A stretch of 55,484 nucleotides of DNA from Streptomyces sp. MH60 (GCF_002939385.1 NZ_MULI01000046.1:1-55484); one strand, 5' to 3'; positions 8,622 through 16,689 are shown, counted from the first letter of the stretch. The notes: generated by a model not told the origin, from the sequence alone. Program-made: numbers and translations.

Positions 8622-9704
8622 TCAGATCTCCTGGCCGGGCCACCCCAGCAGCCGGGCTCCGATGACCGCGGTCTGCAGCGTGTAGCGGTGCACCGGGTCG
8701 GAGGCGTTCGCCCCGGTCAGCTGGTGGATGCGGTCCAGCCGGTAGGTGAGCGCCCGCACGCTGAGCGTGAGCCGCCGGGCGGCCTCGGCCGCGGTGCAGC
8801 CCGCGTCGAAGTACACCTCCAGCGTCCGCAGCAGCGGCTCGGCACCGCCGCGGGCCTCGCGCAGCGGACCCAGCACGCTCAGCACCAGGTCGGCCATGGC
8901 CTGCCGGTCACGGGCGAGGACCGGGTAGACCAGCATGTCGGCGGCGCGCACCACGGGCTCCTCCAGCCCCAGCCGGTCGGCGAGTTCGAGGGTGCTGAGC
9001 GCCTCCTCGTAGCTGTGCACCACGCCGCCCGCGCCGCTCTGCGAGCGCCCGATGGCGACCCTGCTGCCGTCCGTGGCGGCGTAGGCCTGCTTGGCGAAGA
9101 AGGACAGGACGTCGTCCTGGTCGCCGGGCGCGATGCAGATCAGCTGCCCGTTCTTGGTGGTGATCAGGATGCGCCGGTCGCCGAAGCGGGAGATGAGCGC
9201 GCTCTCCACGACCCGGGTGACCGGGGCCGTGTCGTCGTACACCTCGGGCCCCTCGGCCACCGCGACGGCGTGGGCGCGGGACAGGACGAGGCCGAAGCGC
9301 TCGGCCCGTTCGGCGAGACGGCCCAGATCACTGCGACCGTAGAGCAGGTCGTCGATGAACTCCCGCCGCGCGGCCTCCTCCTGGCGTACGGCGAGCCGCT
9401 GCGCGCGTTCGTAGCCCTCCGCGAAGGCGTCCACGGCCTGGGCGACGGCGGCGAGCACGGTACCGGTGACGTCCGGGCCCAAGACCGCCGAACCGCCGCC
9501 GGGCCAGGACGCGCGCGTGGCGTCCAGGTGCAGCCGGACCAGACTGCGCAGACTGTGTCCCGCCTCCGCGGCCTGCTCACCGAAGAGCCGCCGCTCCTCC
9601 AGTTCGTCGCGGGTCAGCCGGCGCCCCGTGCCGGCGACCTTCGCGAGGATCTCGGCGTACCCGGTCAGGTACGTCTCCCGCTGGTCCGTCTGCAGGTCCG
9701 TCAC
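8622..9704 (-). CDS. PucR/CdaR-family transcriptional regulator
   Basis: A 360-residue protein with a GTG start. The N-terminal half is a helical sensory region and the middle resembles the GGDEF-like CdaR fold. The C-terminal 60 residues are the PucR helix-turn-helix: Tyr-Phe-Asp-Ala-Gly-Cys-Thr, then Ala-Ala-Arg-Arg-Leu, then Tyr-Arg-Leu-Asp-Arg-Ile. Family members respond to small metabolites and commonly control neighbouring genes. It is convergent with the flotillin operon (30 bp between stops). A palindrome 63-81 bp upstream of its start matches one in the nfeD promoter, suggesting autoregulation and local control. Confidence 0.9.
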   Translation of the reverse strand: MTDLQTDQRETYLTGYAEILAKVAGTGRRLTRDELEERRLFGEQAAEAGHSLRSLVRLHLDATRASWPGGGSAVLGPDVTGTVLAAVAQAVDAFAEGYERAQRLAVRQEEAARREFIDDLLYGRSDLGRLAERAERFGLVLSRAHAVAVAEGPEVYDDTAPVTRVVESALISRFGDRRILITTKNGQLICIAPGDQDDVLSFFAKQAYAATDGSRVAIGRSQSGAGGVVHSYEEALSTLELADRLGLEEPVVRAADMLVYPVLARDRQAMADLVLSVLGPLREARGGAEPLLRTLEVYFDAGCTAAEAARRLTLSVRALTYRLDRIHQLTGANASDPVHRYTLQTAVIGARLLGWPGQEI

Positions 9705-9766
9705 CCCGCGCCTCCCCTGCCGTTCACGCCCGGTGCGCGGAGTCCGGCAACGTGAGGGTAGTCAAC

Positions 9767-9785
9767 ACTGCCGGAACCCGGCAAT
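9767..9785. promoter_or_regulatory. Palindromic operator candidate, copy 2
   Basis: ACTGCCG-gaacc-CGGCAAT is an inverted repeat with one arm mismatch, located upstream of the PucR-family start at 9704. It matches the site at 6391-6409 at 17 of 19 bases, including most of the spacer. A further half-like element (CCGGCAAC) lies at about 9744-9751, nearer the gene. Autoregulation by the PucR-type protein is the simplest reading. Confidence 0.6.
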
Positions 9786-9810
9786 GCGCGAGGGAGGGCG
9801 CGGCAGGTCC

Positions 9811-10095
9811 CTACGGCCGCTGGTACGGCTGCTGCCCCGACGGCCCGTACGCCTGACCGCCGGTCTCCTGCGCCTGGAGCTGCTCAGCCTGCTCCTTGGT
9901 CACCTGCTGCTCGGCGCCGCAGAACGTGCACTGGGTCGCGTACTTCGTGGAGAAGGGGAACAGCGGCACGAAGAACAGCGTGAACTTCGTGACGCGCTTC
10001 CTGAGCGTGTGCGCGGCGGGGTTGCCGCACCGGCCGCACACCAGCGTCAGTATCGCGAGCTGGTAGAGGTAGCCCTTGGTGCCGAAGATGATCAC
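9811..10095 (-). CDS. Small zinc-ribbon protein
   Basis: 94 residues from a GTG at 10095 that follows a good ribosome site (GGAAGGA). An N-terminal hydrophobic strand leads into two Cys-x2-Cys knuckles, Val-Cys-Gly-Arg-Cys-Gly and Gln-Cys-Thr-Phe-Cys-Gly, spaced about 40 residues apart. This is the zinc-ribbon arrangement of small actinobacterial proteins of unknown function. The tail is Gln/Gly/Pro-rich. A longer in-frame reading to 10164 is possible but lacks a ribosome site and looks unlike the family. It lies upstream of the PucR gene on the same strand, though its promoter is probably separate. Confidence 0.75.
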   Translation of the reverse strand: MIIFGTKGYLYQLAILTLVCGRCGNPAAHTLRKRVTKFTLFFVPLFPFSTKYATQCTFCGAEQQVTKEQAEQLQAQETGGQAYGPSGQQPYQRP

Positions 10096-10396
10096 GAGCT
10101 GGGTCCTTCCCGGTCGGCCCCTGCGAGTGCGCAGGACACCCAGATCTTCCCCCGGACGGAACACGTCTCCCTAACACGTGCGCCCCACCCCTCTCCCTAC
10201 AGGTCGCACGCCGCCGTATGTGGGTGCCGTCCCGGATGGCCCCGACCCGCCCGCGCGGGCGACTCTGGAGCCCACTCCCTCTTACCCGGCCGCTCGGCCC
10301 CGGTGCGATCGGGATGTCCCACCCGCAAGGAGAGCACATGGCCCGCCCCGCTGACCGCGTCGCCCGCCCGGGGCCCCGCGTCGGGAGGAGGACCCC

Positions 10397-10687
10397 ATGC
10401 CCGTACCCGAAGACCGCAGGCTCACCGAGATCGAGAACCGGTTGCACCGCGAGGACCCCGAGTTCGCCAGGGCCTTCGCCGACGGCCGCCCCCGCCGCCC
10501 GCGCGAGTACCGGTACCACCGGGCCTGGCTGCTGCTCGCCGTCGCCCTGGGCGCGCTGGCCACCGGCATGTTCCTCGCCCACGGGCTGCTCATCGCCGCC
10601 GGGCTGGTCTTCGCCGGTGTCGCCGGTGAACTCTTCGACCCGCACCGCCGCGAGCGCGGCACCCGGTGCCCGCCGTCCGGGACCTGA
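10397..10687 (+). CDS. DUF3040 small membrane protein
   Basis: A 96-residue protein starting at an ATG just after GGGAGGAGGA. It has the DUF3040 pattern: an amphipathic start (Glu-Ile-Glu-Asn-Arg-Leu), the motif Glu-Asp-Pro-Glu-Phe-Ala-Arg-Ala-Phe, then two hydrophobic helices at about 48-80. The function of the family is unknown. It stands 78 bp upstream of a cation/proton antiporter on the same strand, with a 24-codon ORF between them, so the three may be co-transcribed. Confidence 0.75.
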   Translation: MPVPEDRRLTEIENRLHREDPEFARAFADGRPRRPREYRYHRAWLLLAVALGALATGMFLAHGLLIAAGLVFAGVAGELFDPHRRERGTRCPPSGT

Positions 10688-10694
10688 CCCGACC

Positions 10695-10769
10695 GTGATC
10701 GTGGCCGTGGCCCTGGCCCTGGCCGCGATCGTGGCCGGGGCCGCGTACCGCCCGGAGCCCGCTCGATGA
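10695..10769 (+). CDS. Possible 24-residue membrane peptide coupled to the antiporter
   Basis: A GTG-initiated 24-codon ORF encodes about 17 almost entirely hydrophobic residues (Ile-Val-Ala-Val-Ala-Leu-Ala-Leu) followed by a short Arg/Pro/Glu tail. Its TGA overlaps the antiporter ATG in an ATGA junction, which suggests translational coupling. No strong ribosome site is visible. It resembles the single-helix accessory peptides of some cation transporters only in general form, so chance remains possible. Confidence 0.35.
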   Translation: MIVAVALALAAIVAGAAYRPEPAR

Positions 10770-12280
10770 CCCTGTCCGAGCTGTACGTCATGCTGCTGAT
10801 CGGCGGCACCGTGCTGCTGGCCAGCATCGCCGCGGCCCGCGCCGCCCACCGCATCGGCCTGCCCAGCCTGCTGCTGTTCCTGTGCGTCGGCCTCGTCGCC
10901 GGGGAGGACGGTCTCGGCCTGCGGTTCGACGACGCCCAACTGGCGCAGGCCCTGGGCGCCGCCGCCCTCGCGCTCATCCTGGTCGAGGGCGGGCTGACCA
11001 CCCGGTGGAGCGACGTGCGGCGCCTGCTCGCCCCCGCCGGTGTGCTCGCCACGGTCGGCGTGGCGATCTCCGTCGTGGTGACCGCTGCGGGCGCGCACTG
11101 GCTGCTGGGGATCGACTGGCGGCTGGCCCTGCTGATCGGCGCGATCGTCTCCTCCACCGACGCCGCCGCCGTCTTCGCCGTACTGCGCGCCCTGCCGCTG
11201 CCGCGCAAGGTGAGCGTGCTGGTGGAGGCCGAGTCCGGCTTCAACGACGCGCCCACCATCATCCTGGTGCTGCTCTTCTCCACCACCGCCGGCCTGCCAG
11301 GACCGCTCCCCGTCGTGGGCAACCTGCTCTTCCAGCTCGTGGTGGGCGGCGTCCTGGGCGTGGCGATCGGATGGCTGGGCGTCGCGGCGCTGCGGCACAT
11401 CGCCCTGCCCGCGACCGGCCTGTACCCGCTGGCCACGGTCGGCTTCGGCGTCATCGCCTTCGCCGCCGCCGGAGCGCTGGGCGCCAGCGGCATCATCGCC
11501 GCCTACCTCTCCGGGCTCGTCCTCGGCAACGCCAAGCTGCCCCACCGCGCGGCCACCCGCTCCTTCTCCGAGGGCGTCGGCTGGCTGGCCCAGATCGGCC
11601 TGTTCGTCATGCTCGGGCTGCTCGTCGACCCGACCGAACTGCCCTCCGCGATCGTCCCGGCCCTGGTCGTGGGCCTGGTGCTGCTGCTGGTCGCCCGTCC
11701 GGTCTCGGTCCTGCTGTGCCTGCTGCCGTTCCGGGTGCCCTGGCGCGAGCAGGTCTTCATCTCCTGGGCCGGTCTGCGGGGCGCGGTGCCCATCGTGCTC
11801 ACGACCTTCCCGGTCGTGGCCGGAGTGGCCGGTGCGCGCGACGCCCTGAACATCGTGTTCGTCCTCGTCGTCCTGTTCACCCTGCTCCAGGGGCCCATGC
11901 TGCCCGCGGTCGCCCGGTGGACGGGGGTGACCCGTCCGGACGCGCTGCGCGAGATCCAGGTCGAGACCGCGCCGCTCGACCTGCTGGACGCCGACCTGCT
12001 CACCGTGTCCGTCCCGCCGGGCTCGCGCCTGCACGGCGTCACCGTCCTCGAACTGCGGCTGCCGCACCCGACGGTCGTCACCCTGGTCATCCGCGACGGC
12101 ACCAGCCTCGTACCCGACCGCGAGACCGTGCTGCGCGCCGGTGACGAGCTGCTGCTCATCACCACACCCCGGGTCCGGGAAGCGTCGGAACGCCGGCTGC
12201 GCGCCGTCGGCCGCCGCGGCAGACTGGCCCGCTGGCTGGGCGAGCACGGCGCTCCGGAGTCGGAGCACGCCGGGGCGTGA
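10766..12280 (+). CDS. CPA1-family K+(Na+)/H+ antiporter with C-terminal RCK domain
   Basis: A 504-residue protein with about 12 transmembrane helices over residues 1-385. It carries the antiporter signature Glu-Ser-Gly-Phe-Asn-Asp-Ala (about 152-158) and Ser-Ser-Thr-Asp-Ala-Ala-Ala-Val. The C-terminal ~110 residues form a cytoplasmic TrkA-C-like domain (Val-Pro-Pro-Gly-Ser, then Val-Leu-Arg-Ala-Gly-Asp). This is the NhaP2/CvrA architecture, which extrudes K+ or Na+ in exchange for protons and may respond to nucleotide or pH. The ATG overlaps the preceding micro-ORF. Confidence 0.9.
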   Translation: MTLSELYVMLLIGGTVLLASIAAARAAHRIGLPSLLLFLCVGLVAGEDGLGLRFDDAQLAQALGAAALALILVEGGLTTRWSDVRRLLAPAGVLATVGVAISVVVTAAGAHWLLGIDWRLALLIGAIVSSTDAAAVFAVLRALPLPRKVSVLVEAESGFNDAPTIILVLLFSTTAGLPGPLPVVGNLLFQLVVGGVLGVAIGWLGVAALRHIALPATGLYPLATVGFGVIAFAAAGALGASGIIAAYLSGLVLGNAKLPHRAATRSFSEGVGWLAQIGLFVMLGLLVDPTELPSAIVPALVVGLVLLLVARPVSVLLCLLPFRVPWREQVFISWAGLRGAVPIVLTTFPVVAGVAGARDALNIVFVLVVLFTLLQGPMLPAVARWTGVTRPDALREIQVETAPLDLLDADLLTVSVPPGSRLHGVTVLELRLPHPTVVTLVIRDGTSLVPDRETVLRAGDELLLITTPRVREASERRLRAVGRRGRLARWLGEHGAPESEHAGA

Positions 12281-12601
12281 GCGCGTGAGGGCGGGCGGTC
12301 TCTGAGGGGGTGTCGGGGGGGGTGTCGAGGGGGGTGTCCGAGGGGCGGCGACCCTCAGGTCCCGGTCACTCCGTATCGCCGCCCTCCGTACCGCCACCGG
12401 TTCCGCGCGGTCCGGTCCGGTTCCCGCCCGCCGCCCCGGACGGGTACCGCGAGGTCTGGGCCGCTGGTCGTGCTGGTTCGCTGTAGGACATGCCGCCAGT
12501 CAAGGCGGCGCGGTGTTGCCGACACGTATGCGGCTTCCGATACACCGGCGATATATACCGGCGAGGTCGGGCAAGGCTGCCCCGGTCCTGCCAGGCGACG
12601 C
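12281..12601. other. Intergenic stretch with G-run cluster and one copy of a ~50-bp repeat
   Basis: There is no convincing gene in these 321 bp, which lie between the antiporter stop and the convergent EEP-protein stop. 12306-12345 holds four G-runs (5, 8, 6 and 4) separated by TGTC-containing spacers, a canonical G-quadruplex pattern. 12505-12552 is copy A of the repeat described at 13740. The rest is GC-rich without a clear terminator hairpin. Confidence 0.6.
12505..12552 (+). repeat. ~48-bp direct repeat, copy A (3' side of the EEP gene)
   Basis: Aligned without gaps to 13740-13787, six mismatches are seen, all transitions. The shared core includes GCGGCGCGGTGTTGCCG and CACGTATGCGG, then two CGATA-type elements 11 bp apart. 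It lies just beyond the 3' end of the EEP gene, whereas copy B lies at its 5' end. It is intergenic and no open frame depends on it. Confidence 0.75.
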
Positions 12602-13726
12602 TCACCAGCTGACTCCGGCCGCCACCGGCAGGTGGTCGCTGCCGGTGGCAGGCAGCACCCACGAACCGGTCGGCTGCACGCCGCGCACCAGGATCTGGTC
12701 GATCCGCGCCACCGGGAACTTCGCCGGCCAGCTGAAGCCGAACCCGTCGCCGGCCGCGTCCTGGGCCGAGTGCAGCTGCGCGGTGATGCCCGCCAACGCG
12801 CGGTCGTCCAGGGTGCCGTTCAGGTCGCCGAGCAGCATCACCCGCTCACTCCGGTCGGCGGCGAGGACCTTGCCGAGCGCCTGTGCGTTCCGGTCGCGGG
12901 AGTCCGTCCAGAAGCCATCCCGGGGAGTGAGCCGTACGGAGCCCAGATGGGCCACGTACACCACCAGCGGACCCCGGTCCGTGGCCACCGTGGTGCGCAG
13001 CGCCCGGTTGCCGGCCAGCTGGACGTCGGCCGGTTTGGTGTTCGCGAGCGGCCCGTAGTCCGTCGCGATGTCGACCGGCCGCGTGTCCGACAGCGGCAGC
13101 CTGCTCCACAGCCCGACCGTGCCCTGCACCGTGTGATACGGATACGCCCCCGCCAGCTCCTTCTCGTACACCCCCCGGTCCTCCTCGGTGATCTCCTCCA
13201 GGGCCAGCACGTCCACTCCGGAGGCGACCAGGTCGCGGGCGGTGCCGACCGGGTCCGGATTCCCGGCGCCGACGTTGTGGGTGGCCACGGTCAGGTCGCC
13301 GCCCGGTTCGGACTTGTCGCCGAGCAACCCGCCGAAGAGGCTCAGCCACACCGTGACCGGCAGCACCAGCGCGACCACCGCGGAGGCGGAGCGGCGCCAC
13401 AGCGCCCCGGCCGCGAGCACGGGGACGAAGAGCCCGAACCACGGCAGGAAGGTCTCCACCAGACTGCCGAGGGACCCGATCCGGTTCGGTATCTGGCCGT
13501 GCAGCAGCATGACCAGACCCAGCAGCAGCGCGGCCCCCGTGAGCACGGGCCCCCGCTTCCATGCCCCCGACCGGACAGCACGACGGAAGGCGGCACGCGG
13601 CAGCCGACTCGGCGCGGCGGCCGTTTCTCTCGCGGCGGCCGTTTCTCTCGCGGCTTCTGTCTGTGCCGCTGCTTCTGTCGCTGTTTCCGCTACCGGAGAA
13701 GGCGTTGGTGGTGAGATCTGACGCAT
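12602..13726 (-). CDS. Membrane-anchored endonuclease/exonuclease/phosphatase (EEP) family protein
   Basis: About 374 residues from the ATG at 13726. The N-terminal ~50 residues are Ala/Glu/Thr-rich and low in complexity. Three hydrophobic helices follow at about 60-145, then an EEP fold. The motifs seen are Thr-His-Asn-Val (first strand), Leu-Glu-Glu-Ile (metal-binding Glu), Leu-Gly-Asp-Leu-Asn-Gly, and Gly-Ser-Asp-His-Leu-Pro (catalytic Asp-His). The catalytic domain follows the helices and probably faces outward; it could hydrolyse nucleic acid, sphingomyelin-like lipid or phosphoinositide. It is divergent from the response regulator, with a shared 87-bp promoter region. Confidence 0.85.
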   Translation of the reverse strand: MRQISPPTPSPVAETATEAAAQTEAARETAAARETAAAPSRLPRAAFRRAVRSGAWKRGPVLTGAALLLGLVMLLHGQIPNRIGSLGSLVETFLPWFGLFVPVLAAGALWRRSASAVVALVLPVTVWLSLFGGLLGDKSEPGGDLTVATHNVGAGNPDPVGTARDLVASGVDVLALEEITEEDRGVYEKELAGAYPYHTVQGTVGLWSRLPLSDTRPVDIATDYGPLANTKPADVQLAGNRALRTTVATDRGPLVVYVAHLGSVRLTPRDGFWTDSRDRNAQALGKVLAADRSERVMLLGDLNGTLDDRALAGITAQLHSAQDAAGDGFGFSWPAKFPVARIDQILVRGVQPTGSWVLPATGSDHLPVAAGVSW

Positions 13727-13739
13727 ATGGTCAGTGAAC

Positions 13740-13791
13740 GCGGCGCGGTGTTGCCGGCACGTATGCGGTTTTCGATATGCCGACGATATGC
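13740..13791 (+). promoter_or_regulatory. Repeat copy B with spaced TATGC elements; candidate response-regulator site
   Basis: It lies in the divergent promoter region between the EEP gene (start 13726) and the response regulator (start 13814). TATGC occurs at 13762-13766, 13776-13780 and 13787-13791; the last two are 11 bp apart, within CGATATGC units. OmpR-type regulators typically bind direct repeats about one helical turn apart. It shares ~48 bp with copy A at 12505-12552. Confidence 0.5.
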
Positions 13792-13813
13792 GCCCACTCG
13801 TAACCTCGACGGC

Positions 13814-14509
13814 ATGCGTGTGCTGATTGTCGAGGACGAGCCCTACCTGGCGGAGGCGATCCGCGACGGCCTGCGCCTGGAGGCGATCGCGGCCGACATC
13901 GCCGGGGACGGCGACACCGCGCTGGCACTGCTGAGCGTCAACGCCTACGACATCGCCGTCCTCGACCGGGACATCCCCGGTCCGTCCGGCGACGAGATCG
14001 CCGCGCGCATCGTCGCCTCCGGCAGCGGCATGCCGATCCTCATGCTCACCGCGGCCGACCGCCTCGACGACAAGGCCTCCGGCTTCGGACTCGGCGCCGA
14101 CGACTACCTCACCAAGCCGTTCGAACTGCAGGAGCTCGCGCTCAGGCTCCGGGCACTCGACCGCAGGCGCGCCCACAGCAGGCCGCCCGTGCGGGAGATC
14201 GCGGGTCTGCGCGTAGACCCGTTCCGCAGGGAGGTCTACCGGGACGGCCGCTACGTCGCGCTGACCAGGAAGCAGTTCGCGGTGCTCGAAGTGCTGGTCG
14301 CCGCGGAGGGCGGTGTCGTCAGCGCCGAGGAACTCCTGGAACGGGCGTGGGACGAGAACGCCGACCCCTTCACCAACGCCGTCCGCATCACCGTCTCTGC
14401 CCTGCGCAAGCGCCTCGGCGAGCCGTGGATCATCGCCACCGTGCCGGGCGTCGGCTACCGCATCGACACGGGGACCGCCACCGGCCATGACGGTGGCGAC
14501 CGTGGCTAG
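13814..14509 (+). CDS. OmpR-family response regulator
   Basis: A 231-residue protein. The receiver domain has the acidic pocket Glu7-Asp8, phosphoacceptor Asp51, Thr79 and Lys101. A winged-helix DNA-binding domain follows from about 130, ending in Val-Pro-Gly-Val-Gly-Tyr-Arg. The ATG at 13814 was chosen because the beta-strand Val-Leu-Ile-Val-Glu-Asp begins at once. No ribosome site precedes it, so a leaderless or near-leaderless transcript is possible. It overlaps the sensor kinase by 23 bp. The inducing signal is unknown. Confidence 0.93.
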   Translation: MRVLIVEDEPYLAEAIRDGLRLEAIAADIAGDGDTALALLSVNAYDIAVLDRDIPGPSGDEIAARIVASGSGMPILMLTAADRLDDKASGFGLGADDYLTKPFELQELALRLRALDRRRAHSRPPVREIAGLRVDPFRREVYRDGRYVALTRKQFAVLEVLVAAEGGVVSAEELLERAWDENADPFTNAVRITVSALRKRLGEPWIIATVPGVGYRIDTGTATGHDGGDRG

Positions 14510-15596
14510 ACGGCCCGGCTTGAGCGTCCGCCTCAAACTCACCCTCAGCTACGCCGGCTTCCTCATGCTCGCGGGGGCTCTGCTGCTCGTAGCCGTGGGA
14601 GTGTTCCTCGTACGACAGGGGTGGTTGATCACCAATGAGTGGGGGGCGGTGAAGGCGACTCCGGGCACGATCTTCCTCCGCGGTTTCGCCCCGACGGCAG
14701 TCGCGCTCATGGTGTTCCTCCTGGTGTTCGGCCTCCTGGGCGGATGGTTCCTCGCCGGACGGATGCTCGCCCCCCTGGACCGCATCACCCACGCCACCCG
14801 CACGGCCGAGGCCGGATCGCTGTCCCACCGGATCCGGCTGCCGGGCCGCAAGGACGAGTTCCGCGAACTCGCCGACGCCTTCGACACGATGCTCGCCCGC
14901 CTCGAAGCCCACGTCGCCGAACAGCAGCGCTTCGCGGCCAACGCCTCGCACGAGCTGCGCACCCCGCTGGCCGTCTCGAAGGCCCTCCTGGACGTGGCCC
15001 GCACCGACCCGGACCAGGACACCGACGAGATCATTGACCGCCTCCACTCCGTCAACACCCGGGCGATCGACCTCACCGAGGCCCTGCTCCTGCTCAGCCG
15101 CGCCGGCCAGCGCTCCTTCACCCGGGAGCACGTCGACCTGTCCCTCCTCGCGGAAGAGGCCACCGAAACCCTGCTCCCCCTCGCGGAGAGACACGGCATC
15201 ACCCTCGAAACCGGCGGGGAGGTGACCCCCGCCCTCGGATCGCCGACCCTCCTCCTGCAACTGACCACGAACCTCGTCCACAACGCGATCGTCCACAACC
15301 TCCCCCACGGGGGCAGAGTCCGGGTCCACACCACCCCCGGCCCCCGCACCTCGCTGCTCACCGTCGAGAACACCGGCGAACGGATCAGCCCCCACCAGAC
15401 CTCGACCCTCACGGAACCGTTCCAACGCGGCACGGAACGCGTACACACCGACCACCCGGGCGTCGGCCTCGGCCTGGCCATCGTCAACACCATCACCCAG
15501 GCCCACGACGGCACCCTCACCCTCACCCCCCGCCCCGCCGGCGGCCTCCGCATCACCGTGGAACTCCCCAGGAACCACCCGCACACCGGAAGGTGA
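14487..15596 (+). CDS. Sensor histidine kinase
   Basis: A 369-residue inner-membrane kinase. Transmembrane helices lie at about 20-43 and 66-90, with only ~22 extracytoplasmic residues between them, so it probably senses within or close to the membrane. A HAMP domain (about 91-145) leads to the H-box Ala-Ser-His155-Glu-Leu-Arg-Thr-Pro. The HATPase domain has its N-box at Asn-Leu-Val-His-Asn-Ala and the G-box Gly-Val-Gly-Leu-Gly-Leu. The start overlaps the response-regulator end, giving a standard two-component operon. Confidence 0.93.
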   Translation: MTVATVARRPGLSVRLKLTLSYAGFLMLAGALLLVAVGVFLVRQGWLITNEWGAVKATPGTIFLRGFAPTAVALMVFLLVFGLLGGWFLAGRMLAPLDRITHATRTAEAGSLSHRIRLPGRKDEFRELADAFDTMLARLEAHVAEQQRFAANASHELRTPLAVSKALLDVARTDPDQDTDEIIDRLHSVNTRAIDLTEALLLLSRAGQRSFTREHVDLSLLAEEATETLLPLAERHGITLETGGEVTPALGSPTLLLQLTTNLVHNAIVHNLPHGGRVRVHTTPGPRTSLLTVENTGERISPHQTSTLTEPFQRGTERVHTDHPGVGLGLAIVNTITQAHDGTLTLTPRPAGGLRITVELPRNHPHTGR

Positions 15597-15831
15597 GCGA
15601 CGGCACTGTGGCTGGGGGCGGTGGCACGGGATTCCTTCGGTGGACTACGGTGCCGCCATGACTACCGGGACGGCATCGCGCCACACACGGACGGGTGACC
15701 CGGTGCCCTTCTGAGCGCCGTACGGGCGGGCGCGCGCCCGGTGTCGGATCGAGGGCCCTGCGCCGCAGCGCGGGCTCCGCCTCCGTCGTGTTGATCACAG
15801 CCTTGGCACATCAACCACGACAGGAGAACCC

Positions 15832-16566
15832 ATGCCCACCAAGACGCTGCGGATCCCCACCCCGGACGGCCGGGCCGACGCCTTCGCCGCCTTCCCCGAC
15901 GACGGCGAGCGGCACCCGGGGGTGCTGATGTACGCGGACGCCTTCGGCATCCGCCCCGCGCTGCGGGAGATGGCCCGCGAACTGGCCGGTCACGGGTACT
16001 ACGTACTCGTCCCCAACTTCTTCTACCGGCAGGGACCGGCACCGGTGGTCGAACTTTCCGAGCACATCGGAGAAGAGGCCCGGCCCGCGCTCGTCGCCCA
16101 GCTGATGCCCCTGATCGAGGCGCACACCGCCGAACGCACGGTGAACGACGCCGACGCCTACCTCGAGTTCCTCACCGCCCAGCCCGAGGTCGGCTCCGGA
16201 CCGGTCGCGGTGACCGGCTACTGCATCGGCGGCCTCCTGGCGGTGCGCACCGCCGCGGCCCACCCCCGCCAGGTGGCCGCTCTCGCCGTATTCCACGGCC
16301 CCGTGGGGGCGGACGGGCCCGACGCCCTCGAGAGGATCACCGCTCGGGTCCACTTCGGCCATGCCGAAACCGACCTGTCGACCGAGGCCCTCGGTGAGCT
16401 CAACGCGGCCCTGGACGCCGCGGGTGTCGACTACACCTCGGAGATCTACCCCGGCACCGTCCACGGCTTCACCATGGCCGACACCGACACCTACAACGCG
16501 GCCGCACTGCGACGTCACTGGGACCACCTGGTCCCCCTGCTCGACCGCACTCTGGTCAACGACTGA
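15832..16566 (+). CDS. Dienelactone hydrolase family protein
   Basis: A 244-residue alpha/beta hydrolase. It has Gly-Tyr-Cys131-Ile-Gly-Gly (Cys nucleophile rather than Ser) and a C-terminal His211 in Val-His-Gly-Phe; an acidic residue near 184 completes the expected triad. Family members open dienelactones in aromatic breakdown, but many streptomycete homologues act on unknown esters. No aromatic-catabolism genes are nearby, so the substrate is open. AGGAGA precedes the ATG by six bases. A GC-rich hairpin follows. Confidence 0.9.
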   Translation: MPTKTLRIPTPDGRADAFAAFPDDGERHPGVLMYADAFGIRPALREMARELAGHGYYVLVPNFFYRQGPAPVVELSEHIGEEARPALVAQLMPLIEAHTAERTVNDADAYLEFLTAQPEVGSGPVAVTGYCIGGLLAVRTAAAHPRQVAALAVFHGPVGADGPDALERITARVHFGHAETDLSTEALGELNAALDAAGVDYTSEIYPGTVHGFTMADTDTYNAAALRRHWDHLVPLLDRTLVND

Positions 16567-16580
16567 GGCGTCGGTGAGCA

Positions 16581-16646
16581 GACCGGCCCCCTTCACCCGA
16601 CGAGTCTCCGCGCGTCGCGGTGTCGAACCGGGGGAGGGGGCCGGTC
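16581..16646. terminator. Long-range GC hairpin after dienelactone hydrolase
   Basis: Perfect 12-bp arms (GACCGGCCCCCT and its complement) enclose 42 nt that include smaller inverted elements. It begins 15 bp after the stop at 16566. Termination is plausible, although the loop is large. Confidence 0.4.
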
Positions 16647-16689
16647 GTGTCCTTCTCAGAGGTGGACGCCCCGACCGCAGAAACGCCGG

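Noticed and set aside
10338..10769. ATG at 10338 with a strong AAGGAGA site, frame running to 10769
   Set aside because: The frame overlaps the DUF3040 gene out of phase and has shadow composition except for its last 24 codons, listed separately.
10695..10769. KdpF-like peptide
   Set aside because: Size is similar, but no kdpA, kdpB or kdpC is present and the sequence is generic for a single helix.
15658..15714. 18-codon ATG ORF upstream of the dienelactone hydrolase
   Set aside because: No ribosome site, no coupling to the next gene and ordinary composition; chance is the best explanation.
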